Assembly (NCBI GenBank): GCA_024349765.1 | Contig: AP026073.1 | Span: 1,550,001-1,614,000, forward strand | Reading direction: 5' to 3' | DNA length: 64,000 bases | Origin: Streptomyces nigrescens | GTDB taxonomy: Bacteria > Actinomycetota > Actinomycetes > Streptomycetales > Streptomycetaceae | In this document: positions 8,905 through 21,734 of the stretch, piece after piece | How positions within the stretch are numbered: position 1 is the first letter of the stretch | Layout: every line of letters starts with the position of its first letter | Position numbers and translations under genes: made by a program | Notes under the pieces: generated by a model | The model's input: the letters and a program-made list of their open reading frames with translations, nothing else | Databases searched by the model: none | Told to the model about the DNA's origin: nothing

Positions 8905-9572
8905 CGGAGCAGACGGGCCTGAAGGTGATGGTGGTCGACGACCACCCGATGTGGCGCGACGCGGTCGCGCGGGACCTGGCCGAGGCCGGGTTCGAGGTCG
9001 TGGCGACGGCCGGTGACGGCCTCCAGGCGGTCCGCCGCGCGCAGGCCGCCTCGCCCGACGTACTGGTGCTGGACCTCAATCTGCCGGGCCTGCCCGGCGT
9101 ACGGGTCTGCAAGGAGCTGGTCGGCGCCAATCCGGCGCTGCGGGTGCTGGTGCTGTCGGCGAGCGGTGAGCACGCCGATGTGCTGGAGGCGGTCAAGTCC
9201 GGTGCGACCGGCTATCTGCTGAAGTCGGCGAGCACCGAGGAGCTGCTGGACGCGGTGCGGCGCACGGCCGCCGGGGACGCGGTCTTCACCCCGGGCCTCG
9301 CGGGCCTGGTCCTCGGCGAGTACCGCCGGCTGGCCACGGAGCCGGCCCCGGCGACCGCGGACGAGCCGGGCGCCCCGCGGCTGACGGAGCGGGAGACCGA
9401 GGTGCTGCGCCTGGTCGCCAAGGGCCTCTCGTACAAGCAGATCGCCGAGCGGCTGGTCATCTCGCACCGCACGGTGCAGAACCACGTCCAGAACACCCTC
9501 GGCAAGCTGCAGTTGCACAACCGCGTCGAGCTGGTGCGGTACGCGATAGAGCGCGGCCTCGACGAGGGCTGA
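8901..9572 (+). CDS. macR: MacR-type NarL/LuxR response regulator
   Basis: A 223-residue response regulator paired with the kinase through an ATGA overlap. The receiver domain shows the acidic pair Asp13-Asp14, the phosphorylated Asp58 in VLDLNLPG and the conserved Lys in GYLLKSAS near 108. The LuxR-type helix-turn-helix begins at LTERETEVLRLVAKG and ends with SHRTVQNHVQN (about 150-210). S. coelicolor MacR is reported to bind a TGAGTAC-two bases-GTACTCA palindrome controlling membrane-protein genes. A near-match lies at 30337-30352 in this window. Confidence 0.87.
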   Translation: MTEQTGLKVMVVDDHPMWRDAVARDLAEAGFEVVATAGDGLQAVRRAQAASPDVLVLDLNLPGLPGVRVCKELVGANPALRVLVLSASGEHADVLEAVKSGATGYLLKSASTEELLDAVRRTAAGDAVFTPGLAGLVLGEYRRLATEPAPATADEPGAPRLTERETEVLRLVAKGLSYKQIAERLVISHRTVQNHVQNTLGKLQLHNRVELVRYAIERGLDEG

Positions 9573-9784
9573 GCCGTGCCCGGGCCGGCTCCCCGGAGGG
9601 GGCGACCGCGGCCGGGCATGATCGATCCGCTCGTACGGGTGAAGACGGGGTGTCAACTCCCCCAAAAATCACCGGAATCGCCGCTTCCGACATCCCGGAG
9701 TGACCCAGATCACCATTAGCGTGACCGGCGTCAGCTCAACCACGGCCGTGCGCGGCCACTGACGGGATGTAGGTGATTGCAGCG

Positions 9785-10813
9785 ATGCGGGTCGGAGTAC
9801 TGACCGGCGGCGGCGACTGCCCCGGACTGAACGCGGTGATCAGGGCAATCGTCCGCAAGGGCACCCAGGAATACGGCTACGACTTCCTCGGCTTCCGGGA
9901 CGGCTGGCGCGGGCCGCTGGAGAACGACACGGTGCCGCTGGACATCCCGGCGGTGCGCGGCATCCTGCCCCGCGGCGGCACGATCCTCGGCTCCTCGCGA
10001 ACCAACCCCTTGAAGGCGGAGGACGGCGTCCGCCGGATCAAGGAGACCCTCGCCAAGCAGGAGGTCGAGGCGCTGATCGCGATCGGCGGCGAGGACACCC
10101 TGGGCGTGGCGACCCGGCTGTCCGGCGGGTTCGGCGTCCCCTGCGTCGGCGTCCCCAAGACCATCGACAACGACCTCTCGGCCACGGACTACACCTTCGG
10201 CTTCGACACCGCCGTGGGCGTCGCCACCGAGGCCATCGACCGGCTGCACACCACCGCCGAATCGCACATGCGGGTCCTGGTCGTCGAGGTCATGGGCCGG
10301 CACGCCGGCTGGATCGCGCTGCACTCCGGCCTCGCCGGCGGCGCCAACGTCATCCTCATCCCCGAGCAGCGCTTCGACGTCGACCAGGTCTGCGGGTGGA
10401 TCCAGTCCCGCTTCAAGGTCCGCTACGCCCCGATCGTGGTGGTCGCCGAGGGTGCGATGCCCAAGGGCGGCCAGATGGTGCTCAAGGACGACTCCAAGGA
10501 CTCCTTCGGCCACGTCCGGCTCTCCGGCGTGGGGGAGTGGCTGGCCAAGGAGATCGAGTCGCGCACCGGCAAGGAGGCCCGGACCACCGTCCTCGGCCAC
10601 ACCCAGCGCGGCGGTACGCCCAGCGCCTTCGACCGCTGGCTGGCCACCCGCTTCGGGCTGCACGCCATCGAGGCGGTGCACGACGGCGACTTCGGCACGA
10701 TGGTCGCGCTGCGCGGCACCGACATCGTCCGGGTGCCGATCTCCGAGGCGACCGCCAAGCTCAAGACCGTCGACCCGGCGCTCTACGCCGAGGCCGGGGT
10801 GTTCTTCGGCTGA
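9785..10813 (+). CDS. pfkA: 6-phosphofructokinase with PPi-type active-site residues
   Basis: A 342-residue group III phosphofructokinase that converts fructose 6-phosphate to the 1,6-bisphosphate. GGDCPGLN (residues 9-16), PKTIDND (124-130) and MGRHAGW are present. At the phosphoryl-donor positions it has Asp104 (in GGEDT) and Lys125, the pair associated with pyrophosphate-dependent enzymes; ATP enzymes usually have Gly104. The donor may therefore be PPi, a point that needs assay. ATG at 9785 was chosen over the GTG four codons upstream because the protein opens with the family MRVGVLTGG. A hairpin terminator follows. Confidence 0.92.
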   Translation: MRVGVLTGGGDCPGLNAVIRAIVRKGTQEYGYDFLGFRDGWRGPLENDTVPLDIPAVRGILPRGGTILGSSRTNPLKAEDGVRRIKETLAKQEVEALIAIGGEDTLGVATRLSGGFGVPCVGVPKTIDNDLSATDYTFGFDTAVGVATEAIDRLHTTAESHMRVLVVEVMGRHAGWIALHSGLAGGANVILIPEQRFDVDQVCGWIQSRFKVRYAPIVVVAEGAMPKGGQMVLKDDSKDSFGHVRLSGVGEWLAKEIESRTGKEARTTVLGHTQRGGTPSAFDRWLATRFGLHAIEAVHDGDFGTMVALRGTDIVRVPISEATAKLKTVDPALYAEAGVFFG

Positions 10814-10818
10814 CCAGG

Positions 10819-10843
10819 GGTGCCGCCCCCTCCGGGCGGCACC
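10819..10843 (+). terminator. Hairpin terminator after pfkA
   Basis: Ten-base-pair perfect stem GGTGCCGCCC / GGGCGGCACC with a five-base loop, beginning six bases after the pfkA stop. There is no T-tract, which is usual for Streptomyces terminators. Confidence 0.7.
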
Positions 10844-11907
10844 GCCGGGCGAGGGGCCGTATATTCGCCATACACGACATATCCGGCCCATTGCTCCTGG
10901 TGAGCACGTACCGGCGGGAGGGAACGTGGAGATCGTCGCCTTCGGAGTGCAGACGGACGAGCGGCCGTTCCTGGAGCGCGCCTTCGCCGGCCGCCACCAG
11001 GTGCGCAGCCTGGCCGTCGTCCTCAACCGCGACACCGCCCCGATCGCCCACGGCTACGAGGTCGTCAGCTCCGACGTCAACGCCGACCTCGGCGCGGACG
11101 TGCTGCAGACCCTCGCGGCCGGCGGCACGAAGATGGTCGCCCAGCGCTCCACCGGCTTCAACAACATCGATCTGGAGGCCGCGGCCGATCTCGGGATGAG
11201 CATCGGCCGGGTCTCCCACTACTCCCCGTACGCGGTGGCGGAATTCGCCTGGGCGCTCGCGCTGGCCGTCGACCGCAAGATCGTGCGGGCCGCCCGGCGC
11301 ACCCGCAACTTCGACTTCCGGCTGGACGGCCTGATGGGCCGCGATCTGCGCGGCCGCACCGCCGGTGTGCTCGGCACCGGCCGGATCGGCGAGGCGTTCA
11401 CCCGGATCGCCCACGGCTTCGGCATGGACCTGCTGGGCTGGGACCTCGTCGAGAACCCCCGCTGCGCCGCACTGGGCATGAAGTACGTCCCCCGCGAGCG
11501 GCTGTTCGCCGAGGCCGACCTGGTCACCCTGCACCTCCCGCTGACGGACGACACCCGGCACCTCGTCGACGCCGCCGCGCTGGCCGCCATGAAGGACGAC
11601 GCCATCCTGGTCAACACCAGCCGCGGCGGTCTGGTCGACACCGCGGCGCTGGTCCGCGCGCTCAAGGCCGGCCGGCTCAGCGGCGTCGCGCTGGACGTCT
11701 ACGAGGAGGAGTCCGGGCTCTTCTACCACGACCGGTCCCTGGACGTCATCGACGACGACACCCTCGCCCGCCTGATGACCTTCGCGAACGTGCTGGTCAC
11801 CTCGCACCAGGCGTACTTCACCGACGATGCGGTGGGCCAGATCACCCAGGCCACCGTGGCCAACGTCGAGGACTACCTCGCCCACCGCACCAACGAGAAC
11901 ATGCTGG

Positions 11908-15478
<3,571 letters not shown>

Positions 15479-15487
15479 TCGCCGGTG

Positions 15488-15532
15488 AACGTGAGTGGGG
15501 CGCGGATCTGTGATCCGCGCCCCACTCACGTT
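15488..15532 (+). terminator. Strong terminator after aroH
   Basis: A perfect 21-base-pair stem (arms 15488-15508 and 15512-15532) with a three-base loop, starting ten bases after the aroH stop. It isolates aroH from the iron-regulated bfd gene. Confidence 0.9.
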
Positions 15533-15550
15533 GTCCGGGCCCGTCGGGCG

Positions 15551-15592
15551 TTGTGGAGCCAGGACGTGCCGGGTAAGGTAAGGGTAACCTCA
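15551..15592 (+). promoter_or_regulatory. bfd promoter overlapped by a candidate iron box
   Basis: TTGTGG (15551-15556), a 17-base spacer and TAAGGT (15574-15579) form a good housekeeping promoter. The 19-base segment 15574-15592 matches 14 of 19 positions of the DmdR/IdeR iron-box consensus as I remember it (TTAGGTTAGGCTCACCTAA) and lies over the -10. Iron-loaded DmdR would be expected to repress bfd from here. Confidence 0.65.
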
Positions 15593-15682
15593 CTCAAGAT
15601 CGGCTGGATCGGTCGACGAGGTTCTTCCGCCGATCAGTCGCCGGAACCGTCCGAAGCCGCCCCTCACGGAGGAGACACCGCG

Positions 15683-15970
15683 TTGTACGTCTGCTCTTGC
15701 TTCGGCGTCACCGAGCAGCAGGTCCGCCAGCACGCGGCGACGGGCGCCTGCACGCCCCGCCAGATCGCCTCCGCCTGCAAGGCCGGCACCGACTGCGGCA
15801 ACTGCGTGCGCCGCATCCAGGCGCTGCTCGGCCGGGGCGCCTGCCCGCGCCGGGAGCTCATCGAGAACGGCGCCGACCCGCTGGCATCCGGGCGGACGTC
15901 GTCCGGGCTGCCGCCGGCGGACGCGGAGGAGGACGCCGCGGGGCCCGCGGCGCTCCCGGAGGCCGCGTAG
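15683..15970 (+). CDS. bfd: Bacterioferritin-associated ferredoxin
   Basis: A 95-residue [2Fe-2S] protein. Cysteines 4, 6, 38 and 41 give the BFD-type CXC...CXXC arrangement. The domain fills about 60 residues, and the rest is an Ala/Pro-rich acidic tail that is probably disordered. It should reduce bacterioferritin to release stored iron. The TTG at 15683 is supported by ACGGAGGAG at 15667-15675 and by the conserved YVCSCFGVT N-terminus. A candidate iron box overlaps the promoter. It converges on bfr with only three bases between the stop codons. Confidence 0.9.
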   Translation: MYVCSCFGVTEQQVRQHAATGACTPRQIASACKAGTDCGNCVRRIQALLGRGACPRRELIENGADPLASGRTSSGLPPADAEEDAAGPAALPEAA

Positions 15971-15973
15971 CCG

Positions 15974-16450
15974 TCAGCTCGGCTGCTCGATCACCTGGGC
16001 GATGTAGAGCGCCTCTCCGAGCTTCTCCACCAGCTCCAGCTGGGTGTCGAGGTAATCGATGTGGTGCTCCTCGTCCGCGAGGATGTCCTCGAAGATGTTC
16101 GCCGAGGTGACGTCGCCCTTGTTGCGCATCAGCTCGATACCGCGCTTGAGCCGGTCGATCGCCTCGACCTCGATCTGCCGGTCCGCCTGGAACATCTCGG
16201 TGACGGTCTGGCCGACCCGTACGTGGAACAGCCGCTGGTAATTCGGCAGCCCTTCGAGGAAGAGAATCCGGTCGGTCAGCACCTCCGCGTGCTTCATCTC
16301 GTCGAACGATTCGGCGCGGGTGTACTTCGCGAGCTTGGTCCAGCCGTAGTTCTCCTGCATCTTCGCGTGCAGGAAGTACTGGTTGATGGCGGTCAGCTCG
16401 GCGGTCAGCTGCTCGTTGAGGAATTCGATGACCTCGGGGTCGCCCTGCAT
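15974..16450 (-). CDS. bfr: Bacterioferritin
   Basis: A 158-residue haem-containing ferritin subunit that forms a 24-mer iron-storage shell. Ferroxidase ligands Glu18, Glu51 and His54 are visible, with a second set in EDILADEEHHIDYL, and Met52 is the haem ligand. Length is standard. The ATG at 16450 follows AAGGAG; a long upstream open frame in the same phase is antisense to the neighbouring gene and was ignored. Its partner bfd lies convergently downstream. No convincing iron box is visible upstream. Confidence 0.95.
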   Translation of the reverse strand: MQGDPEVIEFLNEQLTAELTAINQYFLHAKMQENYGWTKLAKYTRAESFDEMKHAEVLTDRILFLEGLPNYQRLFHVRVGQTVTEMFQADRQIEVEAIDRLKRGIELMRNKGDVTSANIFEDILADEEHHIDYLDTQLELVEKLGEALYIAQVIEQPS

Positions 16451-16597
16451 GGCTGCGGGCTCCTTCCACGCGAGAACTGGGCAGGTGCCGCGCATCCTCG
16501 CACCGCCCTCGGCGGACCGTCCAGTAAGTACACGCTTAGTACGAGTTGCCCGAATCTCTCCCTCCCTGGTCATCGGCACCCCTTCCGGTCTGACAAC

Positions 16598-17230
16598 ATG
16601 GAGGGCATGGGTCAGCCGGAAAGCCGCGAAGAGGAGCATCCTCAGCTTCCTCCGGGGCAGCGGCTCCAGCGGGGCTGGCCGGTGACGCATTACGGCCCGG
16701 TCCCGAAGTTCCGCCCCGAACGCTGGGAGTTCCGCGCGTTCGGCGCCACCGCGGACGATGCGAAACACTGCTGGTCGCACGAGGAATTCACGGCACTGCC
16801 GTATGCCACGGTCGTCGCCGACATGCACTGCGTGACGAAATTCAGCATGCTGGGCGCCGAATGGGGCGGGGTACTCACCAAGACCATTCTGGATCTCGCG
16901 CCGCCCGCGCCGGATGTCACCCATGTGATGGTGTGGGCCGAATACGGCTTCAGCTCGAATCTCCGGCTGGCGGATTTCGCCGCCGAGAACTGCCTCTTCG
17001 CCACGCACCGCTCGGGGGAACTGCTCACCGCCGAGCACGGTTTCCCGGTCCGGCTGATCGTGCCGCACCTCTACGCCTGGAAGGGCCCGAAATGGGTCCG
17101 CGGCATCGAATACATGCGGGCCGACCGCCGCGGCTTCTGGGAGGAGCGCGGCTACCACAACCTGGGCGACCCCTGGCAGGAGCAGCGCTACTCCTACCAG
17201 GAGGAGCCCGGGGACGGCCCCGAGCTCTGA
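16598..17230 (+). CDS. Sulfite-oxidase-like molybdopterin oxidoreductase
   Basis: A 210-residue protein corresponding to the sulfite-oxidase/YedY molybdopterin-binding domain. The block ADMHCVTKFSML contains the cysteine expected to ligate molybdenum, followed by WGGV and, later, the HLYAWKGPKWVRGIEY stretch typical of the fold. There is no Tat signal or dimerisation domain, so this is a minimal cytosolic version. Start is uncertain: ATG at 16598 has no Shine-Dalgarno, and ATG at 16607 has GGAGGG too close. The substrate and electron partner are unknown. Confidence 0.82.
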   Translation: MEGMGQPESREEEHPQLPPGQRLQRGWPVTHYGPVPKFRPERWEFRAFGATADDAKHCWSHEEFTALPYATVVADMHCVTKFSMLGAEWGGVLTKTILDLAPPAPDVTHVMVWAEYGFSSNLRLADFAAENCLFATHRSGELLTAEHGFPVRLIVPHLYAWKGPKWVRGIEYMRADRRGFWEERGYHNLGDPWQEQRYSYQEEPGDGPEL

Positions 17231-17255
17231 CCCCGGCCGGCCCCGGTCGGTGGTG

Positions 17256-18155
17256 TCAGCCGTCCCGGAGCTTCTTCAGCCGCTCGACGTCGCCCGCGTG
17301 CCCCTCCTTGCCGCCCGGCGTCTCGATGATCAGCGGGACGCCGTCGGTGGCCGGGTGGGCCATCAGCGCCCGGAACGCGTCCTCGCCGATGTGCCCGGCG
17401 CCGATGTTCGCGTGCCGGTCCTTGTGGGCACCCACCACGTCCTTGGAGTCATTGGCGTGGATCAGCTTCAGCCGCCCCGCGCCGACCGTCCCGACCAGCA
17501 GGTCGAGCGTCTGGTGCATCCCGTTCGGCCCGGTCAGGTCGTGCCCCGCCGCGAAGATGTGGCAGGTGTCCAGGCAGACGCCCAGCTTCGGATGGGCGTC
17601 CAGCGCTTCGAAGTACGGCCCGAAGTCCCAGGTCCGGGAACACAGCGACGCGCCCTGACCCGCGGTCGACTCCAGCAGCAGATATGGGTCGTCGGGGTGC
17701 GTCAGCTCGTCGAGCAGCGGCAGCAACCGCGCCCTGACCTGCGCCAGCGCCTCCGCGCGCGGCCGCCCGCCGGTCGCCGAACCGGTGTGCACGACCACCC
17801 CGAGCGCGCCGATGTCCCGGCCGCGGCGCAGCGAATGGCGCAGTGAGGCCACCGACCGCTCGACCGTCTCCGGAGTGTGCGAACCGAAGTTGATCAGGTA
17901 CGGCGCGTGGACGTACGCCGGCAGATCCTGCAGCGCACAGGCCGCCCGGAACGCCTCGTCCTGCTCGGGGCTGCCGGGCGGCGTCGCCCAGCCGCGCGGA
18001 TTGGCCACGAAGACCTGCACGGCCTCGGCGCCCATCTCGCGGGCGTAGGCGATACCGGTCTTGGCCAGCCCGCCGGCCACCGGCACATGGCCGCCGACCG
18101 GATTGCGGGCCCGGGCGGACCGTCCGGCGTCCTGGGGGGAGGGGGTTTCACTCAC
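17256..18155 (-). CDS. nfo: Deoxyribonuclease IV (AP endonuclease)
   Basis: A 299-residue endonuclease IV, a zinc TIM-barrel that cuts DNA 5' to abasic sites in base-excision repair. Metal-binding and DNA-contact blocks are visible: GGHVPVAGGL, VHAPYLINFGS, VVHTGSATG, LLLESTAGQG, VCLDTCHIFAAG, LIHANDSKD with HANIGAGHIG, and PLIIETPGG. A short Pro/Arg-rich N-terminus precedes the barrel. The GTG start overlaps GGAGG, so the real start may be slightly different or the mRNA leaderless. It is followed by the PASTA kinase gene on the same strand. Confidence 0.92.
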   Translation of the reverse strand: MSETPSPQDAGRSARARNPVGGHVPVAGGLAKTGIAYAREMGAEAVQVFVANPRGWATPPGSPEQDEAFRAACALQDLPAYVHAPYLINFGSHTPETVERSVASLRHSLRRGRDIGALGVVVHTGSATGGRPRAEALAQVRARLLPLLDELTHPDDPYLLLESTAGQGASLCSRTWDFGPYFEALDAHPKLGVCLDTCHIFAAGHDLTGPNGMHQTLDLLVGTVGAGRLKLIHANDSKDVVGAHKDRHANIGAGHIGEDAFRALMAHPATDGVPLIIETPGGKEGHAGDVERLKKLRDG

Positions 18156-18206
18156 CCTCCAAGGGTGCCAGGCGCCGGACGGCCCCCCGCCCCGAGGGGC
18201 CCCGCG

Positions 18207-20174
18207 CTACAGGGCGCCCTTCAGCTTGATCGTGATCGTGCTGCCCTTCGGCGCCTTCTCGCCCGGGTCGACGGACTGGGTGTCCACCTCGTCCTGCGGG
18301 AACAGGAACGGCTTCTTCACCTCGACCTGGAAACCGAGAGCGGTCAGCTGCTTCTTGGCGTCCTCGACGTTCTTGCCGGTGACATCGGGCACCGGGACCA
18401 TCTCCGGGCCCTTGGAGAGCGTGAGGGTGACCGTGTCGCCGGTACCGGCCTCCTCGCCCGCCGCCGGGTCCTGCCGGGCCACCGTGCCCTTGTCCTGCGG
18501 CGAGTTCACCGGCTCCGCGGCGAACTTCACATGCAGCCCCTTGGCCTGCAGCGCGGCCACGGCGTCCGCCCGCTCGCTGCCGATCACGCCGGGCACGTCG
18601 ACCTTGGCGCCCCGGCTGACGACCAGCGCCACCGCCGTGTCGGGCTGCCGCTGGCTGCCCGCGGCGGGGTCGGTACGGATCACTGAGCCCTTGGCGACGT
18701 TGTCGTCGAACGCCTTGGTCTCGGCCCCCGGCCTCAGCCCGAGGTCGCGCAGCTTGCGCTTGGCGTCCGCGACCGGGGTGCCGGACAGGTCCGGTACGGC
18801 GACGTGGTTCGGGCCGCGGGAGATGGTGATCGTGACCGTCCCCGTACCGCGGATCCGCCCGCCGGTCGCCGGGGCGGTCTTCATGACGTGCCCGCGCTCC
18901 ACGTTGGAGCTGAAGCCGCGCACGACCTTGATCCCCAGCCCCGCGTCCCGCAGCGTCTTGGTGGCCTTGGCCTGCGTCATGTCCAGCACCGCGGGGACGG
19001 TGGTGAACTGGCCGGAGGTGATGTACCAGACGCCCGTGCCGAGGCCGAGGACCAGCAGCACGGCCGCGATGATCGTGGCGAGCCGGCGCCGCTGCAGCAG
19101 CCCGCCGGCCGCGGCGGGCGCCGCGGCCGGGGCCGGACGCAGCCGGGTCGTCCGCTCCTCCGGCACCGGGGGCACTTCCAGGCGGCTGGTGCGGTTCAGC
19201 GCCGCCTCGTCCGCACCCGGCAGCGGCGGCTGTACGCCACCGGGCCGGGGTATCACGTCCGTGGCCTCCGCGTCGGAGTCCGCCGGCACCTCCTTGGCGC
19301 CCGGCGGGACGACGTCCAGCTCCTCGTCGGTCAGCGCCGCCCGGGCCTCCCGGGTCCGCGACAGCAGCGCCACCGCGTCCTGCGGGCGCGCCTGCGGATC
19401 GCGGGCGGTGGCCAGCGCGACCAGCTCGTCCAGCTGCCCGGCCAGCCCCGGCACCCGCTCGGACGGCGGCAGCACGTCCTCGTGCAGGTGCTGGTAGAGC
19501 ACCTGCGCCACGGAGCCGCCGGTGTGCGGCTTGGTGCCGGTGAGCATCTCGTAGAGCACCACGCCGCACGCGTAGACGTCGACCCGGGCGTCCGCGGTGC
19601 CGTGCTCCAGCTGCTCGGGCGCCAGGTAGGAGACCGTCCCCAGCACCGAGCCGGTCGAGGCGGTGGTGTTCGTGTCCACCGCCCGCACCAGCCCGAAGTC
19701 GGCGACCTTGACCCGCCCGTCGTCGCCGATGAGGACGTTCTCCGGCTTCATGTCGCGGTGCACCAGCCCGGCGCGGTGCGCGGCCCCCAGGGCGGCCAGG
19801 ATCGGCTCCAGGATGTCCAGCGCGGCCCGCGGCTGCAGGGCGCCGCGCTCGCGCAGCACGTCGCGCAGGGTGCAGCCGGCGACGTACTCCATCGCCAGAT
19901 AGACGTACGTACCGTCGGTGCCCTGGTCGAAGACGCCCACCACGTTCGGGTGCGACAGCCGCGCGACGGACTTCGCCTCCCGGATGAAGCGCTCGACGAA
20001 CGCACCGTCCTCGGCGAGGCCCGGGTGCATCACCTTCAGCGCGAGCACCCGGTCGAGGCGGGTGTCCACGGCCCGGTAGACCGTGGCCATCCCCCCTGCG
20101 GCGATGCGCGCCTGGACGCGGTAGCGGCCGTCGAGCAGCTGACCCACGAGGGGGTCTTGGAGCGTCGTATCCAC
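18207..20174 (-). CDS. PASTA-domain serine/threonine protein kinase
   Basis: A 655-residue membrane kinase of the PknB type. The kinase domain (about 16-275) has AAGGMATVYRA, ALKVM (ATP lysine), HRDMKPEN and ADFGLV followed by a Thr/Ser-rich activation loop. A Pro/Ala-rich juxtamembrane segment leads to one membrane helix (about 375-395). Four extracytoplasmic PASTA repeats follow (TVPAVLDMT, AVPDLSGTP, DVPGVIGSE and PVPDVTGKN starts), which bind peptidoglycan or lipid II in relatives. By synteny it resembles S. coelicolor PkaF, a name I am not certain of. GTG at 20174 gives the family start (M/V)DTTLQDPL; a GTG eight codons upstream is possible. Confidence 0.9.
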   Translation of the reverse strand: MDTTLQDPLVGQLLDGRYRVQARIAAGGMATVYRAVDTRLDRVLALKVMHPGLAEDGAFVERFIREAKSVARLSHPNVVGVFDQGTDGTYVYLAMEYVAGCTLRDVLRERGALQPRAALDILEPILAALGAAHRAGLVHRDMKPENVLIGDDGRVKVADFGLVRAVDTNTTASTGSVLGTVSYLAPEQLEHGTADARVDVYACGVVLYEMLTGTKPHTGGSVAQVLYQHLHEDVLPPSERVPGLAGQLDELVALATARDPQARPQDAVALLSRTREARAALTDEELDVVPPGAKEVPADSDAEATDVIPRPGGVQPPLPGADEAALNRTSRLEVPPVPEERTTRLRPAPAAAPAAAGGLLQRRRLATIIAAVLLVLGLGTGVWYITSGQFTTVPAVLDMTQAKATKTLRDAGLGIKVVRGFSSNVERGHVMKTAPATGGRIRGTGTVTITISRGPNHVAVPDLSGTPVADAKRKLRDLGLRPGAETKAFDDNVAKGSVIRTDPAAGSQRQPDTAVALVVSRGAKVDVPGVIGSERADAVAALQAKGLHVKFAAEPVNSPQDKGTVARQDPAAGEEAGTGDTVTLTLSKGPEMVPVPDVTGKNVEDAKKQLTALGFQVEVKKPFLFPQDEVDTQSVDPGEKAPKGSTITIKLKGAL

Positions 20175-20209
20175 GGCAAGCGAGTGTATTCGCCCCACGT
20201 GGTCGGCTG

Positions 20210-20660
20210 CAGCGCCGTGCGGCGCCCCGTACGTACCCGTCTGCGGCGCCGCGGGGCTTGCTCGCCGTTGCGCCTGGCGGCGGGCGTTTGTGCGTCGGGT
20301 GCGGTGCCGGCCCTCCAGACTTCGTCCTCCGGTCCAGCCCCTCCCGTGGGTGGGAGTTTCTCAGCTGGTTGGGGGCGTGCGTTGTCTGTTGGCTGCGGGC
20401 GCGTGGACGTCACGTGCACCCCCACCGTCCTTCACTTTCCCTCTCACGGGAGGGGACGGGCCGGAGGGGCCGGTTGTGTGGACGTAAAGCGTCAGCAGTC
20501 CACACAATCGGCCCCGGAGGTCCGTCACCGCACCCGACACCCGCCCAGCCCGCCGCAGGCGCAACGGCGAACAACACCCGCGGCGCCGCAGACAGGTACG
20601 TGGGAGGCGCCGCAAAGCGCAACGGCGAGACGACCCGCGGCGGGACAGCCAGGTACGTGG
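20210..20660. repeat. Nested inverted-repeat element (MITE-like)
   Basis: Arms of about 100 bases at roughly 20210-20320 and 20511-20620 are inverted copies, with about 85% identity by eye over the best 90 bases. Both contain the core GCAACGGCGA, GCGGCGCCGCAGAC and GGTACGT. A partial third copy in the right-arm orientation spans about 20617-20660. Inside, a CACGGGAGGGG module also occurs in inverted orientation (about 20340-20350 and 20446-20456). No transposase is present. Confidence 0.65.
20466..20515 (-). terminator. Terminator hairpin after thiOSG
   Basis: An 18-base-pair stem with one G-T pair (arms 20466-20483 and 20498-20515) and a 14-base loop, lying about 150 bases downstream of thiG on its strand. 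It is also the centre of the inverted-repeat element, so it may serve as terminator by chance. Confidence 0.55.
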
Positions 20661-20663
20661 GGA

Positions 20664-21512
<849 letters not shown>

Positions 21513-21734
21513 TCAGCCTCCCTGGACCGCGGTGAGGACCTCGACGCGGTCGCCGTCGCCGAGCGGGGTGGCGGGCCACTGGGTGCGCGGCACCACGACC
21601 TCGTTGACCGCGGCGGCCACTCCGGACGGCGCCGAGGACAGGGTCGCGACGAGCCGGTCGAGGGTGAGTCCGCCGGGGATCTCGCGGGGTTCGCCGTTGA
21701 CGGACACCGAGACGGTGGGGGCGGGGGCGCTCAT
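21513..21734 (-). CDS. thiS: Sulfur carrier protein ThiS
   Basis: A 73-residue ubiquitin-like sulfur carrier. It has the beta-grasp pattern (VSVSVNGEPREIP, LDRLVATL, VAAAVNEVVVPRTQW, LGDGDRVEVLTAVQGG) and ends in the essential Gly-Gly that is adenylated and thiocarboxylated. Start codon ATG at 21734 overlaps the thiO stop by four bases (ATGA). The extra N-terminal residues SAPAPT are common in actinobacteria. Confidence 0.95.
   Translation of the reverse strand: MSAPAPTVSVSVNGEPREIPGGLTLDRLVATLSSAPSGVAAAVNEVVVPRTQWPATPLGDGDRVEVLTAVQGG

Larger units (their letters stand above)
20175..20663. other. Gene-free spacer with nested inverted repeats
   Basis: This 489-base spacer between the PASTA kinase and thiG has no credible gene. 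It is dominated by a large imperfect inverted repeat and the terminator hairpin of the thi operon, described separately. Short open frames here have no ribosome-binding sites and follow the repeats. Confidence 0.7.

Noticed and set aside
9573-9620. Terminator hairpin after the MacR-type gene
   Set aside because: The GCCCGGGCC/GGCCGGGC pairing is short and interrupted, so it was not listed as a feature.
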